Under the pieces are notes generated by a model. That model worked only from the letters and a program-made list of their open reading frames with translations, searched no databases and was not told where the DNA came from. From Diplodia intermedia (Eukaryota > Ascomycota > Dothideomycetes > Botryosphaeriales > Botryosphaeriaceae), in contig JAKEKT010000108.1 of the NCBI GenBank assembly GCA_021495925.1, positions 1 through 64,000 of the forward strand: DNA of 64,000 nucleotides. Direction: 5' to 3'. The position numbers and the translations under genes were made by a program. Positions 1 through 11,071 of the stretch are shown here, piece after piece (position 1 is the stretch's first letter; each line of letters opens with the position of its first letter).

Positions 1-70
1 GGCCCGAACGAGGAGGAGAGCATGCTGGGAGGCGGCAGGATGGAGGAGGATGAGGCGGTGCGGCTGTGCT

Positions 71-102
71 GGTGGTGGTGGTGGTGGTGGTGGCGGTGGT
101 GG
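71..102. repeat. GGT trinucleotide microsatellite
   Basis: A run of GGT units with one GGC interruption. It lies beyond the last recognisable part of the minus-strand F-box pseudogene. No function is implied. Confidence 0.9.
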
Positions 103-185
103 ATAAGACGGTGGTGACGAAGTGGCTGGCTGCTTGGAGAGGGAAGAGGTGGTGGTGGTGTGAAGGGGGGGTGGGGGGTGGATGT

Positions 186-1262
186 TCACGTACTACCGAA
201 CGGGTCGGGCTTCGCCCAGGTGATGCTGAATGTCTCCAGATTTGGCCACCATGGCTCCTGCGGGGTGGGTTCGCGGGCGTCGGGCCAGAAGAGCGTGGAG
301 GATAATATGGGAATGTGAGTGAGCTCGATGAAGCGGAGGCGCGTCGACACTTCTCTCAGGCCGAGGCTGAAGTGGTCGAGCGGCGGCGGCACGGTGGCTG
401 GTGCGTTATCGCTCAAACGCTTTTCAAAGTCGTAGCTGCCGGATTGGACGGCCAGGCGCTCGCATGTGCGCGGGATTTGGCCGTTCATGCTCGTTCTCAG
501 TGCTGGAAGCCCTCGTTAGCATGCTTGGCTGCGAGTGGAAGTGAAGAGCTGACTCACCGTGGAAACACTGGCAGGGATCTGCAGGGTTCTCATCGAGGAG
601 GCGGATATCGGCTTCGCTTCTTTGAGCCCTTCCAAAGATGCCGTTATGCCCAGTAGTGTCGTTGGTGCTACTTGAAGCGTACTTGGGTAAGACCCGCCAG
701 TCGCGGTAAGCTCTTTGACACAGCGCAGTCGCAGTAGTGGTTCGCCGATGAAGCTAAGACAGGCTTGATGCTTGCGCCTTCGGGGCCGGAAGTCGAGGTC
801 AGGATCAGGCGCGATAGAGACACGTTGGAGATCGAGATGAAGGCGCGGCTCTCCGTGCCAATCTTCCAATACTTTCCAGAACGCACGAACAGACTGCGAG
901 AAGCATTCATCGTTCTCCTTTTGACCCTCGTCTGAGTGCGCGTGCTCGGATGAGAGAACAGACTCATGGCTCGCGTAAAAGGTTATACGGCGGGGGATCG
1001 CCGTTCGTCGAGCGGGGTCCCTCTTCATCATCAGCGCGAACCTGGCCGTGGTAATTGGCCTGTCGCGCGCTTTTTCGGGAATGTCGGACGAGTAGACATA
1101 AAGGTGTTTGAAAGCCATGCGCTCGATGACACAGTTCCAGGTCGTGTTAATTACAGCATATTACGCAAGCTTCGGATTACTTCAGGGTCCGCTCTCTTTG
1201 ATGTGGAGTGCTCGGAGCTGATCCGCGATCAGAGAGACCACGTCGTACGGCAGGTTGTTCAT
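186..1262 (-). pseudogene. F-box domain protein, broken copy
   Basis: Reading leftward from an ATG at 1260-1262, the product begins with an F-box-like segment (MNNLPYDVVSLIADQL). A typical fungal F-box body follows: a Trp/Ile region, then LHLDLQRV, then near the end the SSTLFWP...PWWPNLE block common in fungal F-box proteins of the DUF6546 type. F-box proteins usually recruit substrates to SCF ubiquitin ligases. The frame is broken three times. In-frame stops sit at codon 27 (TGA, 1182-1184) and codon 34 (TAA, 1161-1163). A 5-bp tandem duplication (GCTTC twice, 611-620) shifts the frame; with one copy removed the frame runs on through a clean 55-nt intron (503-557, GTGAGT, branch GCTAAC) into the C-terminal block. 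The usual acidic C-terminus after 186 is not seen, so the copy is also truncated or continues through an unseen intron. Family call fairly firm; inactivation firm. Confidence 0.7.
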
Positions 1263-1834
1263 ACTGGGACGGCTTCGATGGTTTGTCTGGGTGCAGTGGG
1301 ATCAGAGCAAAACGAAACGTCGCCGGAGGCAAGTGGCCTTAGCCGAGATCACGTGTTTAAGGGTTTCTTCTCTTCACTTGCAAGACATTATACATTGGTA
1401 GGAGCTGAAATTAATCTTTCTTTTGCCCGAGGAACCCAGTGGGGCGAAACGATAAGGTATCCGGGGGTTTGCAACCGTGATTCGTGCTTTCTTGCCAGCC
1501 AAGAGATCCTATTTACATGGGTGCCGTTTTAGGAAATCGTAGCCGCTCTCGCGCTTAGTACAGATTTGTCTACTGTATTGCGGATGGGTTGCCCACGCTG
1601 GATGGGGGGCTGTGTCGGCTGGGGTGAGCAGGATGATGGGCTGGGTCACTTGGCATTGGTTTCGGAGATGTTTGATGCAATGAGCAATGGATTTATGTAC
1701 AAGCATTCAGCTTTATAGATACAGTGAAGTAGGAAATGGTAGAGAAAGAGAGCGACGCGACGTCTTGGCCAGCCAATGGATAGATGCCATCAAGTGTTTG
1801 CGTGGAGAAGACCCGCATCACGTCTACGAGAAAT
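1263..1834. other. Intergenic, no gene seen
   Basis: Lies between the start of the F-box pseudogene and the stop of the pectate lyase gene. The open frames here are short and overlapping, with no recognisable domain. Nothing else is seen. Confidence 0.5.
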
Positions 1835-2640
1835 CTAGCAAGCGGGAACATCGGTGTAGATGCAAGCATTGCTGGGGCCCTCGCTGATCTCGGCAGGCTC
1901 TTCGCCAGAGGTGTTGCCCTCGTACTCGGCGCAGAACTAGTGAATCGAACGTCAGTCATCATCTCAAGCCGCAGATCATCAGGGAAATTGCTTACAACTT
2001 GAACCGAGGTGGCGCAGGTGTCGGTGATGGTGGCGGTGTCGCCGAGGTTGGAGTTGATGCCGGCGAGGTAGCTGCCCGAGTAGGCCTTGACGTTCTGGAT
2101 GACGACGTGGCGCTCGCCCTGCTCGTCGCAGTTGCCGCACGAGCGGTACAGCTTGCCGAAGTCGGAAACCTCGAAGCCGTCGATGGTCACGGTGCCGACG
2201 CCGTTGTGCTGGATGACCTTGTCGCGGGCGCCCTGGGCACCGCCACCGCTGACCTTGGCATCGCCGTTGCCCTTGACCGAGAGAGCGTCCTCGCAGACCT
2301 TCTCCCACCAGACGTTCTCGACCGTGCACGCGCCCAGGCAGTAGACACCCTCGCTCTGGTCGGCGCCGATGATGGCGTTACTGAGCGTGGCGCCGTCCTC
2401 AAGGACGAAGACGGCATCAGCCTCGCCGCCCTCGCTCTCGGAGCACTCAACACCACGGCCGTACGTCTTCAGGCCACCGTCGAAGGCGCCGGTGATGTAC
2501 TGAGGCGCGCTGAGCGTCTCGACGCCGGCCGAGGCGGGGATGGAGATGCCGCTCTGGCGGCGAGTGAAGTTGAGGCCGAGGGAGCGGGCGTTGGCGAGGG
2601 CCAGGCTGGCGGCGATGGAGATGGTGGTGGAGTACTTCAT
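1835..2640 (-). CDS. Secreted pectate lyase, PL3 family
   Basis: Two exons (2640-1996 and 1936-1835) join across a 59-nt GTAAGC...TAG intron to give 248 residues, the usual length for fungal PL3 enzymes. Residues 1-18 form a signal peptide (hydrophobic core, Ala-Asn-Ala end), followed by a short basic stretch and the PL3 parallel beta-helix. Family landmarks seen are ISIPASAGVETLSAPQ (33-47), VYCLGACTVENVWWE (99-113), the Asp/Lys-rich turn at 117-123, RDKVIQHNGVGTV (139-151), the RSCGNC pair (166-171) and GINSNLGDTATI (194-205). PL3 enzymes cleave de-esterified pectin (polygalacturonate) by beta-elimination and need calcium. The product should act outside the cell on plant cell walls. The first ATG (2640) is preferred over an upstream in-frame ATG at 2685 because the signal peptide starts there. 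The second exon ends in an intact Cys-rich tail. No lesion seen. Confidence 0.92.
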
Positions 2641-2766
2641 GTTGTCGGTTGGTGTGTGTTGTGGTGAATGAGTGATGGGTTGCAAAGAGTGGACTGAGGT
2701 GTTCTGCTGAATGCTTCGAGGAAGGCCGGCTTGCTGGAGAGATAATTGGGGTGGCTCGCTGGCTGT

Positions 2767-2773
2767 CTTTATA
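2767..2773 (-). promoter_or_regulatory. Candidate TATA box of the pectate lyase gene
   Basis: TATAAAG on the minus strand, about 127 nt before the start codon. A CCGGAG word at 2791-2796 matches the loose SYGGRG consensus of the carbon repressor CreA. That fits a plant-wall enzyme but is weak evidence, as such words occur often by chance. Confidence 0.35.
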
Positions 2774-5446
2774 CACTCTGAGTGACTGAGCCGGAGAAGG
2801 TATCATCCTCCCTTGGGCGCTACGGTGTGAGTGCTCGTCAGTGGCGGGCGCATTGACCAGTGTGTTTGGGAGTGAAGGAGGCCGATCGGGTCTGGAGAAT
2901 GACCGTGATGTTTGTTTGGGGGCGGCTTGGCGGATGGAGGCATACACCCAAGAGATTCAGATAGATATTCGGTAGCTAGGCGAGTTAGGCACAGGGTCAC
3001 TAGTCAGCATCTGCCGACACTGGCAACAGTACTCTCGTACGTTGCTGTTTTCTTCCCCCCAAAGCTCTTGATTTAATCCAAAATGCTCAGCCTCCTCACT
3101 AGGTGAATATCGGGAGATGTTATCTGGCATCTTCAACATTTTCCCTCAAGATCAGAACGGCGGGCGACCCTCACGACGGCGGGTATTGTTCGGGGGGTGT
3201 TTGGAAGGTCGAGATGCCAATGATTCTGGGCGGTGTGCCTTGCGCAGCGCTCAGGAGATTGTCGTTCTGTTTCTCCGCCACTTAGCACCTGAGTCGCGGC
3301 AAGTCGAGGCAAGTGTCGAGGCGATCGTTGTGCGCAATTGTTAGTGCAAGGCATGGCGAGACGAGCCAAGGTCTCGTCCCGCCGAATGGCACCCTTGGCG
3401 GCGGGCCTGCACGCAGCCGCCTCAACACAGCCGAGCTCGTGTCATGCAGGAATGCAAGGCGCAGACATCTCTCTCACAGCGCTTTCAGGCGGGCAGGCGG
3501 GCAGGCGGCTTAGAGCGAAACATGGTAAGTCGCTGCTGGAGGCGTTTGATGGTGTTGTAGGGTGGTTGGATGTCGGACTTGGCAGCGGGCTGGTTTTGTA
3601 GCTGGGAGCAGTTCTGAAACACCATCATCCTGAAACCACACCGTTGCGGCTGCATTGCGCAAGAGGCGGCGGCCGACTCGGGTCCGCGGGCGCATGGAGT
3701 CATTTCCGCCGCCTCCGAGTCGTAGCTGTGTATAGCGGAGCGCCTGATGCCTGTCCGGGCAGTCCTGTCTTCGCTCCGCCCGTGGTCCGCGCTCGTTCGG
3801 ATGGGCGCCTCTCGAGATGCGCCGCACTTTAATATTCTGATCGGCACGCACTGACTCGGTCTTCCCGCAGCCTCAAGCTTCGCCGTTCTTCGCCCGCGCT
3901 TCAGCCGCCCTTCTGAAACTTCACCAACACATCCTATACACATACGAGCTTTTTTCTCTTGGTACCCCATCTATGCCTCACCGGCAAGACACGGCGAAAC
4001 TCGCACACTCGGCTCGGCTATTTCCCAAAAGCCCCACCAATCAATCTCGCAAAAGTAGGTAGCATTCAAACACCAAAACACCAAATTCAATGATGTCATA
4101 GAGCCAAATCCGGCAGTCCCTCCACATACCAACCGCCCTCGCCAAAGGACCCCAAACCCTCCACCCACCCACGACCCTACAGCCCCCCCTCACCCCAACA
4201 CATTCTTCAAGTATGTACATACATAAACATCAACCCTCGCCCGCCGTCCCGATCGCGCGATCCAAGTGGCGGCGCCACCGCAGCGTTTCCCTTGCGTACA
4301 ACGCCAGCCGCCGCGCCCAGCCAGCTCGTCGATGCGGCCGCGCAATTCGCGTAGGTCGACGTCCGCGTCGTCGTCGGCGCCGAGCATCTTTGGAAAACTA
4401 CGGCCGGTCCTGGAGGACGTATGCTCTTTCAATGTCGCCGTTCTTGGAGACGATAACCTCATTAAGGTGGAAGAGCATGCTGATCGTCTCAGCACTGACC
4501 AAGCGCTGCTTGGCAAGTCTGTCCGCCCCCGGACAGATGGTTTCCGTTGTAATCCGAGGTGGCCATGATCCGTTGGGGCACATCCTGGAATATTCGTATC
4601 CCACATCTGTCACAGGCGACACGATATAGCGTGCAAAATGACTCTTGTTGAGATGAGGGACCCCTCTGCCCAGTTGTGTCTCTCAACTCGCTCCTCACAT
4701 CCTCCACACCTCGAGCCAGGTTCTGGCCTTGATTCGCTTGGAGCCTGGCTTCTCCATCCTCAGTTCATCGTCTGGTCCGTTGGGAGACCTGTGTTGGGCC
4801 TTGTTTCGGAATTTCCGCTGTCTGGTATCGCCCCTCCAATCACTGGGTCCTGGGAGGGCTTCTGAAAAGGATGCCTGCCCCTCGTCTTCCTCAGAGGCAT
4901 CTCGCTCTCGTCATTTTGTAACCATTTTAGCGAGACTGCCATTGACCCATATTGGAATAGGGCACTAGAAACCATCTAATGAGAGGCTTCTAAGAAGGAG
5001 ATGCAGTTATACTCGTCGAGTAGTCGGATACGGATAGTACACAGTGCTGGTTGCAGAGCTCGACTACCTTTGAGGATGTGCAGACTATACTACAGGAGAC
5101 ACCAGCCAACAATTAACTAGTTCGATTTTGGATGTGATTGTGCAGTATTATATTGAGTATGTGTATAGTGCGAGGTGCGTTTAAGTTTCTGATCGGCAGG
5201 CAGGCCTGCTTCCTAAGGCCACAGGCGGGTTGTTTACCCTTTGCTCGATTAGGCTTAGTGTAATTTGCTAGTAGGCGGTGGATATTACCCACCACCTGCT
5301 GCACCACCTAATCGATCATCCTTCGCACTCATTAGTTTCTTTCACAGTAAGTAAGCTCTTCCATGGTAAAGATGACCGGTGGACTGGCGGTTCATACCAT
5401 GTTGCGAACCACGAAGACATGATGAAACAGTTGTTGAAAGCGTGTC
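2774..5446. other. Long stretch without a supported gene
   Basis: Many overlapping open frames under 165 codons occur on both strands, none with a recognisable domain or coherent intron structure. The most protein-like readings are on the minus strand between 4190 and 4710 (a CDRCG motif near 4600 and an Asp/Arg-rich stretch near 4300-4390). They sit in different frames and cannot be joined with confidence. They may be remnants of a decayed gene. Confidence 0.4.
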
Positions 5447-5467
5447 CTACGGGGGCCATTCACGACG

Positions 5468-5950
5468 GACATCATCCGCATGCTGCTGTATTAGGGTCTT
5501 CAAATTAATGCGGAAGCCACATAGACAAGCGTCAATCCCGTCCGTCTTGTTCACTTGTGCGAGGTGGTCAGCGACGAAGATTGGCTGCACCTACTCGCGC
5601 GTGCTCTGGAAGGAATGCCGCCCGTGTACATTGTTCTGGGTGGCGAACTCGTCCGGAAAGCCACGGATTACGAAATTAAAAAAGCCGCAATATGATTGGA
5701 CAGCTTCTCTATCGTCCTCCGGCCCACGAAGCCGAAGCTGGCTGTGTCATCTGAAAAGAATTGGGCTGGGGATGCTGAGACACCGGTCAAGGCGGAGGCG
5801 CCCGAGCAAATGCGAAATTCCCGAAAAGCTTGGCTTAGGCAAGCACGAGCAGTAATAGCTTCGGTCTTCAGCGACTCAGTCAACGTTGTCTGGTGTGGGG
5901 GTTGTGGAGTCCAGTTGAGATCGGCAAGATATCGTATTGTGGGCCAATAA
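5468..5950 (+). pseudogene. Relic of a fungal STAND/NLR-like gene
   Basis: One continuous frame carries protein-like sequence resembling the region just before the NTPase of fungal STAND (NLR-like) proteins: DIIRMLLY, LQINAEAT, NPVRLVHL, a Trp-anchored segment (DEDWLHLLARALEGM) and VYIVLGGELV. The same frame runs on through LDSFSIVLRPTK to 5950. It contains three stops: TAG at 5492-5494 where the context suggests Gln, TAG at 5522-5524, and TGA at 5693-5695 where Trp would fit. At least the first and third fit C-to-T or G-to-A changes. No start, P-loop or repeat domain remains. STAND proteins act in non-self recognition and cell death in fungi. The family call rests on remembered similarity and is tentative; the decayed state is clear. 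Confidence 0.4.
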
Positions 5951-6410
5951 GATACCGACCACATGCTCCCAAACGGCTCTCTGATTGCTCTGACACTGAC
6001 ACGTTCGTACCCCGCTACTTACTCGTCAACTATGCTTCTTTAATAAGCGTGAGCCAAGACAGCAAAGCTGCACGCCACGGGAGCCTCCGAGAAACGCTCC
6101 GGCGCCACCCGCCGATCAACCCTAAGCGTCTGACTCGCTGGCGGATCGCCTTACGGGGTTACGCGTAGAACACGAGTAACAACACCTTAGTCTTACTACA
6201 CCTTAAGGCCACCATGTACGTGTAAAGCTCGGAATCGACCGTACTCCAGATCACCAGGGATCTCTTGGCACAAGGCATTCCAATACACGGAGTAGTCCCG
6301 TTACTGTACCTGCAGAGATGTGGAGGCCTGAGCCACGTCGTCTGAGCACGGACCTACCCGGCGAGACACAGCCGGAGACTGAAGTAGACGGTATGGTTGA
6401 ACCAGGCAAC

Positions 6411-6767
6411 TCACTGACTCCTTCCACCTCCAAAGCGATTTGCGATCCAATCTTCCTCGCTGCCATGCATTCCCTTTCCGACTTCCATGCCAGGCTCACG
6501 GCACCGCAGAAATTTGTCATCAGACCAAGCGCCCCACAGGCCTTCTTGCTTTGGCATTGCAGACCGGAGATCCTTCGTAAACAGCAGCTCTCCATCCGCT
6601 GGTTCCGCACCCCTGCTGCACATTGACCGTACCCAGAAAAGTGTCAGAGCGAAGCGCGTGACTTCCTCGATGCCGCCCCAGATGAAGATCAAGTTGCTAC
6701 TCCGACCGCGGGCTTGTGCGAGCATGTCAGGGTAGGAGAACATCCTCCGCTGAATGGCGCTTCTCAC
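6411..6767 (-). CDS. Possible unrecognised coding segment
   Basis: A minus-strand frame with balanced, protein-like composition (NLIFIWGGIEEVTRFALTLF, then GLWGAWSDDKFLRCREPGME near the end). The same frame stays open upstream to about 6820 without an ATG that clearly starts it. I do not recognise a family. A second minus-strand segment at 6868-7068 (GWDSSAAREITQCGEAAMGLAG) may belong to the same gene, but joining them needs a frame change I cannot justify. It could be an exon of a real gene, a decayed gene, or chance. Confidence 0.25.
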   Translation of the reverse strand: MRSAIQRRMFSYPDMLAQARGRSSNLIFIWGGIEEVTRFALTLFWVRSMCSRGAEPADGELLFTKDLRSAMPKQEGLWGAWSDDKFLRCREPGMEVGKGMHGSEEDWIANRFGGGRSQ

Positions 6768-7679
6768 GAGGGCGTCCGGAAGCCGGTGTTGATCTTCCGG
6801 AAGCGTGACTTTTTGTCCTGCTTACGGGTCGAGTTTGCAGGCCCTGCCGCGACCACCCCTGCTCTTTTCAGCGCCCGGCAGTAAAGCGAAGACGAGGTTG
6901 AGGAGAATGCCCTGCTACGTTGCTCCCGGCAAGGCCCATCGCCGCCTCGCCGCATTGCGTAATCTCTCGGGCTGCCGAGCTGTCCCAACCCTCCTGCTGC
7001 TGGCCGATGGATGCAACCAGCGTCTCGTGAAGTTTGACCGCGGCGCCCTTCGACGTCTGGTCTTGCATCGTGGCGGGTTTACCGAATTGCCGGCTCGAGG
7101 GTTTGGACGATGTAGATCATTTCATCCATCGAAGGTGCCCGAGAAGTTGGGGAAGTTGATTTGCGAGCTCGTAAGAACAGTGTTTATACACTCTATCAAA
7201 AAAGCTTCTTGCGAAGGGAATCCCAAACTGTAGTCAAGCCAGTCCACAAACCCTTGAAACCATTTCTCACCGTCCCCTTTCTGTCTAAGAAACTCTTCGG
7301 CTCATGGACCACCGGCAGCCAAAGCCCACTGCCCCCAAGCGGACTTGTCAGACGAACATCATTCGAGAACATCAACCCCTCCCCGCCACCATCCGCCACC
7401 CCCACACCAAGGCCCACAGGAAACAACCACGCCTCACCATCCCCGGCCGCGGGTCCGCACAGGGCGCCAACGCCGCCGCTCCTCGCAGCAACGCTTACCA
7501 AGCGCTCCGCCACACCGCCACACTTCCCGCAACCGCCTCCGACCAAGGCAGCCCGGCACCAGCGCGCCGGCGCCGACGGCGAAGAGGATGCCGATGCGGG
7601 AAAGCGTCGGAGGACGCGCGGATTCCTCTGCGCGGCCGCGCCGGATCACGCGTGCGCCGTGGTCTGGACGAGGGAGAAC
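6768..7679. other. No supported gene; Pro/Arg-rich open frames
   Basis: Several overlapping open frames are rich in Pro, Arg, Ala and Ser on both strands (7161-7746). This looks like a product of GC-rich, C-biased sequence rather than a protein. The minus-strand segment 6868-7068 is discussed with the preceding entry. Confidence 0.4.
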
Positions 7680-8342
7680 TTAGACGAAAAGCCATGATTG
7701 TAAGTCCACGGACTGAAACAGTCGAACGCCTCCATGACCCTTCCACACAACCTGAGCCACCCTCAATGCTAGATCCGTCGCCTCCTGAGTCGTATCTGAA
7801 ACTGGAGGGGCGCCATTACCATGCTCAGGCCTCTTGAGGAATTCTGCGATGGCATCCCCAGTAGTGACCATGGTGGGCGAGGTGTGCCAGTTCGCAGTCC
7901 ATGTGATGATGATACTCTCTACCAAGGTGCAGACACAAACGAGCACCGAAATGACTGCACTGTAGTGAAACCCGCATCTCTCCGTGTTGTTTCCGGATGG
8001 CCCCACTAAGCAGTATTCGATCGGCGGGGAATATTCTTGCTCGACGGGAATTTGCCAGTTGTCTGCATACCTCGAAATGTCGAGTCGTGAGCAATAGACA
8101 TTCCAGTCAAGGCCTTCATGTGCTGCGCACACCCATTTCGTCGCCGCGTTCCAGCGGATAGGGTCGCTTCTACTGATCCATCCGTGCAGGAGTGATGACC
8201 CGTTATGCTGCGCTGCTGTAGCTGTGGAGACGAGTATGAGATTGCTTGTCGCATTGAGCGGATCTATGTATCTTTCGATGCATTGCGTGTTGTTGAGATA
8301 CGCGAAGCTGAAGTCTCTCGGTTTCTCTGTGGTCTGCATCAA
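7680..8342 (-). pseudogene. Truncated DUF6536-type membrane protein
   Basis: The frame reads the central part of a fungal DUF6536 protein: DFSFAYLNNTQCIERYIDPL at the start, then LDISRYADNWQIPV, IEYCLVG, a membrane segment (YSAVISVLVCVCTLVESIII), and VTTGDAIAEFLKRPEHGNG. Family members are multi-pass membrane proteins of unknown function. The membrane-spanning N-terminal part (with its WLHL-like motif) is missing upstream. The only nearby ATG (8487) opens a different frame that meets this one near 8345 without a believable intron. The C-terminal half ends at a stop (7680) soon after the RPE motif, where relatives continue with several more membrane segments. It looks like an internal fragment left by deletion at both ends. 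Confidence 0.5.
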
Positions 8343-9516
8343 ACGAGTGCGGCCCTGTTACGTGTCCATCGTCCAAGGAAGCAGGGCGTCTATCACTCTC
8401 GTCGAAATAAGAAAACAGGTCACCCATCTCTATTGCAGGCCAATTACTGGGGTCATTTGAGGTTCGATCGTGATTGTTAGAGTCCATATTTAGATTGACG
8501 AAGGGCCTCAGAGGGTCGCAAAGGAAAGGAAGGAAGGAAGAAGGTGAACAAGGCTGAGGTCCTGCTTGAGAGATTTATTTATATCTTTTGCTCGATATTC
8601 AGGTAGTACAAAATGCAATGGAGGCTTTGAGGTAGCTGGCACGAAAAGGTTCCTTGTAAGCCATGCACGGAATGGGAACGTCGCGGCGTTGTGACTCGTC
8701 TGGTCATTGGGGCTCATCCAGGGCTCTTGCATGAGACGGGGTGCCCGTACATGCCTTCGCTCCAGAATTTGGTAAAGTGTGCCGCCAGCGATCAGCCTGC
8801 AGCAAGTGCGTTGTGACATGCGGGATGATTCGTCAACTGGCCCGCCACCTTGAGCGCATTTATTGATAGCTGATTATTTACGAACATACACGTGAATTGC
8901 GGGTGACAATGATACCATGCTCGCTTGCTATAAGTGTAACGGGGAAATGAATGCCTTTCAATACCCCTGTTCCCCCGTATATAGAGCAACTCTTCTTTGA
9001 AGTGGTTTGTCGATATGGAGTCCTGGAACGTAGATATCCTTCTTCATGCTCGCAATACTAGATCGCCAGAGCTTACGTAGCTCGTCGGACCACTGTTCTA
9101 TTACAAACATGTTTAGGAAACGAAAGAAAATTTAATAACTAGTAAAGACCTTAAATATGTCGCTTAATGCGTCTTATTCTTAGCTGGGGCTTTGACCCAT
9201 GTCATTCGGCACGTGATACCGCCCCTCCGCTGTAGCCTTCAGCCTTGCACCTTCCACCTTGGCCGTTGACAACCCCGATCCTAGCTCCTGTTACCGTAGC
9301 CATTGCTGGCTTTTGCAAACAGTACGACGTCGATACACATCCGCGGAACCCTTGTCAACGGGCTCAACTCACTCCTTGTGCGGGTTCCAACTTGTTTGCT
9401 GCCTTGGCCCCCACGTGCGCGCTTAGCTCTCGCTCACTGCTTTCGCAGAGCTGTTTGATCACGCGGTACGCGGCGTCGAAGCCTACCACGCCATCCAGGT
9501 TTCTCTTTGTCGTTCG
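8343..9516. other. Intergenic, no gene seen
   Basis: Only short, unconvincing frames occur. There is a short GGAA-type simple repeat near 8520-8542. The right end should hold the promoter of the HET gene that starts at 9517; I see no clear TATA box. Confidence 0.45.
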
Positions 9517-10567
9517 ATGGACCACATACCTTACCCCAACCTCGACGTACCGCCGATCGTTGTGCCGTATCTGGCCGGCTTTGAGTACGATCACGAAGAC
9601 TTCGCTACCTTTCCCGAGAGGGTTGGATTCTGGAAAGATGGAAATTTGGACCTGGACCGGCCGTGTCGGCAACTGGCAGCCCTGGCGCAGGCCTGGCTCC
9701 TTTTTGGTCTGATTGATGCCTTCGCCCTGCAGCGTTTGGACAAGGGCGTGTTCGTTCGGAAGGAGGACGGCAATGGAGCAGACGAAGGCGTTATAGACAC
9801 AACAAGGCTGGGCGATATCATCGCGGGGAGCGCTAAGCGTCTGCAAAAGCGGTTCTTGCGCTCCAAACTTCTGAAAGACATCCGGGCGCGACTGATGGAA
9901 GCTGCGCGAGCGAGCAGTGCTCTGGACCAAATACAAGCTGAGGATCCCCCGAGCGCCGCCGTCTTCTTGTCCATCAAGATTCTAATCATTTACCTATCGG
10001 AGATGTTCGACGCTGCGTTCTGGCTTGACCTCGGCTCAAACATTCCAACGGTTCCGCTACGGGACTCTTTTCGCTTGGGGATGTTGGGAAGAGACAGAAA
10101 CAGATCAGACGTTCCGATTGCTGTCCGTCTGCTCACGGACCGCATGCGACGGTCAGGCTGGTGTATTCATCAAATCATGGAGGTCTGCAGAGCTCACAAC
10201 TATTGCGTTGTTTACTACTACTCGTCCATCGTACGGGCGGAGTCATGGCCGGATATCACCCACGAGACATGTACAGAGGCGCAGTGTGTTGCATACAACA
10301 TCAAAGACGACTCAGCCTACAAGATGCGGCACGTTGAGGACTGCCTCGGCTGCGAGCTCGTCGGGCCGCCGGAAGACGAAGTTGCTGATATCGTCAGAGA
10401 CGGTGGCATTCCGCTGGTCGAGTTGAACTCGACCTTACTACACAATCAATCGGTTCTGGAAGTCGCACCTGCCACTCAGAACACGCAATATACGGCAATC
10501 TCCCACGTCTGGATCGATGGACACGGCAACCCCACAGCCAACACTCTGCCGAGATGCCAGCTGCAAA

Positions 10568-10575
10568 GACTCGCC
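10568..10575. repeat. Left target-site duplication (GACTCGCC)
   Basis: This 8-bp word is repeated exactly at 11064-11071 on the other side of the inserted element. An 8-bp duplication is the hallmark of hAT-superfamily transposition. Confidence 0.95.
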
Positions 10576-11063
10576 CAGGGTGGCTAACAAATAAAGACAA
10601 ACAAAGATGGGGTTCGATCTTTAGTTAATTAGTAGGCGGGGGGTCGGAATCTTTGGTTGATTGCGAATTCTTTATAAATAAGCAAAGATCTTTGCCTATT
10701 TACTTAGCATATATCACGAGCCACTATCGTAAGTATACGGGCCACTATCGTAAGATTCTTATAGTGTTTTGCCCCGATTAGGTAATACCTACCTATCCCA
10801 TCCCGCCCCCCTCTAAAAAGGCCGTCTATACTATAGATACTCGAAACGCTTGTTATTCTAGATACACGGCCTAAGCAGCATATATACCGATGGCCATGGC
10901 CATGGCCACTACTATCCCTCCCAAGCAATCAAACAAGCATTTCGCAAACAACCACGCCTCACGATCTTTGGTTGATTGGTTTAGCTGGAACCACGATCTT
11001 TGTTTGGTTGATTGGTTAAAACAATCAAAGCCTTGCAAACATGCTTGTTTGTTGGCCACCCTG
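10576..11063. mobile_element. Non-autonomous hAT-type MITE, 488 bp
   Basis: The ends are inverted repeats: CAGGGTGGCTAACAAA on the left against CAGGGTGGCCAACAAA (reverse complement of the right end), one mismatch in 16. The CAGGG start and the 8-bp target duplication are the pattern of hAT transposons. There is no transposase; the interior is AT-rich with no long frame. The word CTTTGGTTGATTG recurs near both ends (10651-10663, 10966-10978, and a variant about 11000), like the subterminal repeats that hAT transposases bind. The element sits inside the HET domain of the host gene. The near-perfect ends and perfect duplication suggest a recent insertion, with no RIP visible. Mobilisation would need a transposase encoded elsewhere. 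Confidence 0.9.
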
Positions 11064-11071
11064 GACTCGCC
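11064..11071. repeat. Right target-site duplication (GACTCGCC)
   Basis: Exact copy of 10568-10575. It closes the hAT-type insertion in the HET gene. Confidence 0.95.

Noticed and set aside
1999..2667. 222-codon plus-strand frame
   Set aside because: It is the antisense shadow of the pectate lyase gene, whose minus-strand reading has signal peptide and PL3 motifs.
7161..7837. Overlapping plus- and minus-strand frames up to 178 codons, Pro/Arg-rich
   Set aside because: Simple C-rich composition gives open frames in several phases; no conserved motif or intron structure supports a gene.
8343..8487. ATG at 8487 as start of the DUF6536 gene
   Set aside because: It opens another frame, and the only GT...AG joining the two is about 28 nt, too short for a fungal intron.
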